A DNA stretch of 5,943 nt from Alistipes sp. (lineage in GTDB: Bacteria; Bacteroidota; Bacteroidia; Bacteroidales; Rikenellaceae), in the NCBI GenBank assembly GCA_029065825.1, contig JAIEHQ010000140.1, forward strand, positions 1 to 5,943, given 5' to 3'. This document shows, piece after piece, positions 5,517-5,943 of the stretch (the first letter of the stretch is position 1; every line of letters begins with the position of its first letter). The notes beneath the pieces were generated by a model, which did not search any database, was not told the origin of the DNA, and was given only the letters and a program-made list of their open reading frames with translations. Both the position numbers and the translations under genes were made by a program.

Positions 5517-5943
5517 ATGGAAAAACTGAAAGGCAAGACGGTCGTCGTGACCGGAGCGTCGTCGGGTATCGGCGAGGCCCTCGCCCGGGAGTGCGCGGCG
5601 CGCGGCGCCCGGGTGGTGCTGGGGGCGCGCAGCGAAGAGAAACTGCAGCGGATCGTCGGCGAGATCCGCGCCCGGGGAGGTCAGGCGGTCTTCCGGGCGA
5701 TGGATGTGACCCGCGAGGAGGATTGCCGCGAACTGATCGACCTGGCGGTCGCCGAGTACGGAGGGGTCGATGTGCTGGTCTGCAATGCCGGACTCTCGAT
5801 GCGCGCGATCTTCGACGATGTCGATCTGTCGGTGCTGCACCGGCTGATGGACGTGAATTTCTGGGGCACGGTCTATTGCGCCAAATATGCGCTGCCCTGG
5901 CTGCAGCGGTCGCACGGCTCGTTGGTCGGCATCTCTTCGGTGG
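5517..5943 (+). CDS. Short-chain dehydrogenase/reductase, N-terminal part (cut by window end)
   Basis: The first 142 codons are in the window and the frame is still open at its end. It is a classical SDR with a Rossmann fold: TGASSGIG (12-19) binds the dinucleotide, and R38 at the end of the second strand suggests NADP(H) over NAD(H). D63-V64 sits near the adenine, NAG at 90-92 stabilises the sheet, and N114 lies in MDVNFWGT. ISSV (139-142) contains the catalytic serine. The YxxxK pair is beyond the window. NAGLSMRAIF and MDVNFWGTVYCAKYALP resemble SDRs I know from other Bacteroidota and the 11-beta-hydroxysteroid dehydrogenase/DHRS7-like branch, but the substrate cannot be told. It follows the PhnP-like gene by 4 nt. 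NADP(H) use would tie it loosely to nadK at the other end of the window. Confidence 0.92.
   Translation, partial: MEKLKGKTVVVTGASSGIGEALARECAARGARVVLGARSEEKLQRIVGEIRARGGQAVFRAMDVTREEDCRELIDLAVAEYGGVDVLVCNAGLSMRAIFDDVDLSVLHRLMDVNFWGTVYCAKYALPWLQRSHGSLVGISSV

Noticed and set aside
4634..5536. Minus-strand open frame of 300 codons opposite the PhnP-like gene
   Set aside because: It is a mirror frame of a gene with complete catalytic motifs, and it has no domain or start signals of its own.
5313..5915. Minus-strand open frame of 200 codons opposite the PhnP-like and SDR genes
   Set aside because: It covers the junction of two supported plus-strand genes and has no motif of its own.
1..5943. Search for mobile elements, CRISPR repeats, tRNA or rRNA genes, toxin-antitoxin or defence genes
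   Set aside because: The window is almost fully covered by ordinary housekeeping genes. I saw no spaced direct repeats, terminal inverted repeats or transposase motifs, and no clover-leaf RNA.

Overview
The window looks like chromosomal housekeeping DNA from a GC-rich member of the Bacteroidota, most like Alistipes or a close Rikenellaceae relative. Three things point there. The short gaps hold AT-rich promoter boxes of the Bacteroidota type (TAnnTTTG) rather than TATAAT boxes. No gene start has a clear Shine-Dalgarno sequence. The proteins carry lineage-typical variants, such as a PdxJ beginning LSVNINKIAVVRNSRGG and a YebC beginning MGRAFEYRKARK. The genus is an inference from base composition and protein style, not from a database match.

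Layout, left to right. Positions 1-135 (minus) are the first 45 codons of a probable NAD kinase gene. A 54-bp gap with two facing promoter boxes separates it from pdxJ (plus, 190-906), which is followed 25 bp later by a CCA-adding tRNA nucleotidyltransferase gene (plus, GTG start, 932-2350). A strong 17-bp-stem hairpin at 2388-2428 lies between this gene and the convergent yebC-family gene (minus, 2447-3175) and probably terminates both. A second AT-rich divergent promoter region (3176-3299) serves yebC to the left and a tightly packed five-gene plus-strand operon to the right: a glyoxalase/VOC metalloprotein, a TsaC-type threonylcarbamoyladenylate synthase, a hotdog-fold acyl-CoA thioesterase, a PhnP-like metallo-beta-lactamase-fold hydrolase, and a short-chain dehydrogenase/reductase cut by the window end. 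Gaps in the operon are 12, 22, 19 and 4 nt.

The genes cover cofactor synthesis (NADP, pyridoxal phosphate), tRNA maturation (CCA end, t6A37), a translation or transcription accessory factor (YebC), and small-molecule clean-up or lipid-type enzymes. I see no mobile element, CRISPR array, RNA gene, phage gene or defence system, and no gene-free stretch over 300 bases. Nothing strongly suggests an undescribed system. The most interesting signals are regulatory: the facing nadK/pdxJ promoters, the two-way terminator with a duplicated arm, and a seven-codon ORF that bridges two operon genes with stop/start overlaps at both ends.
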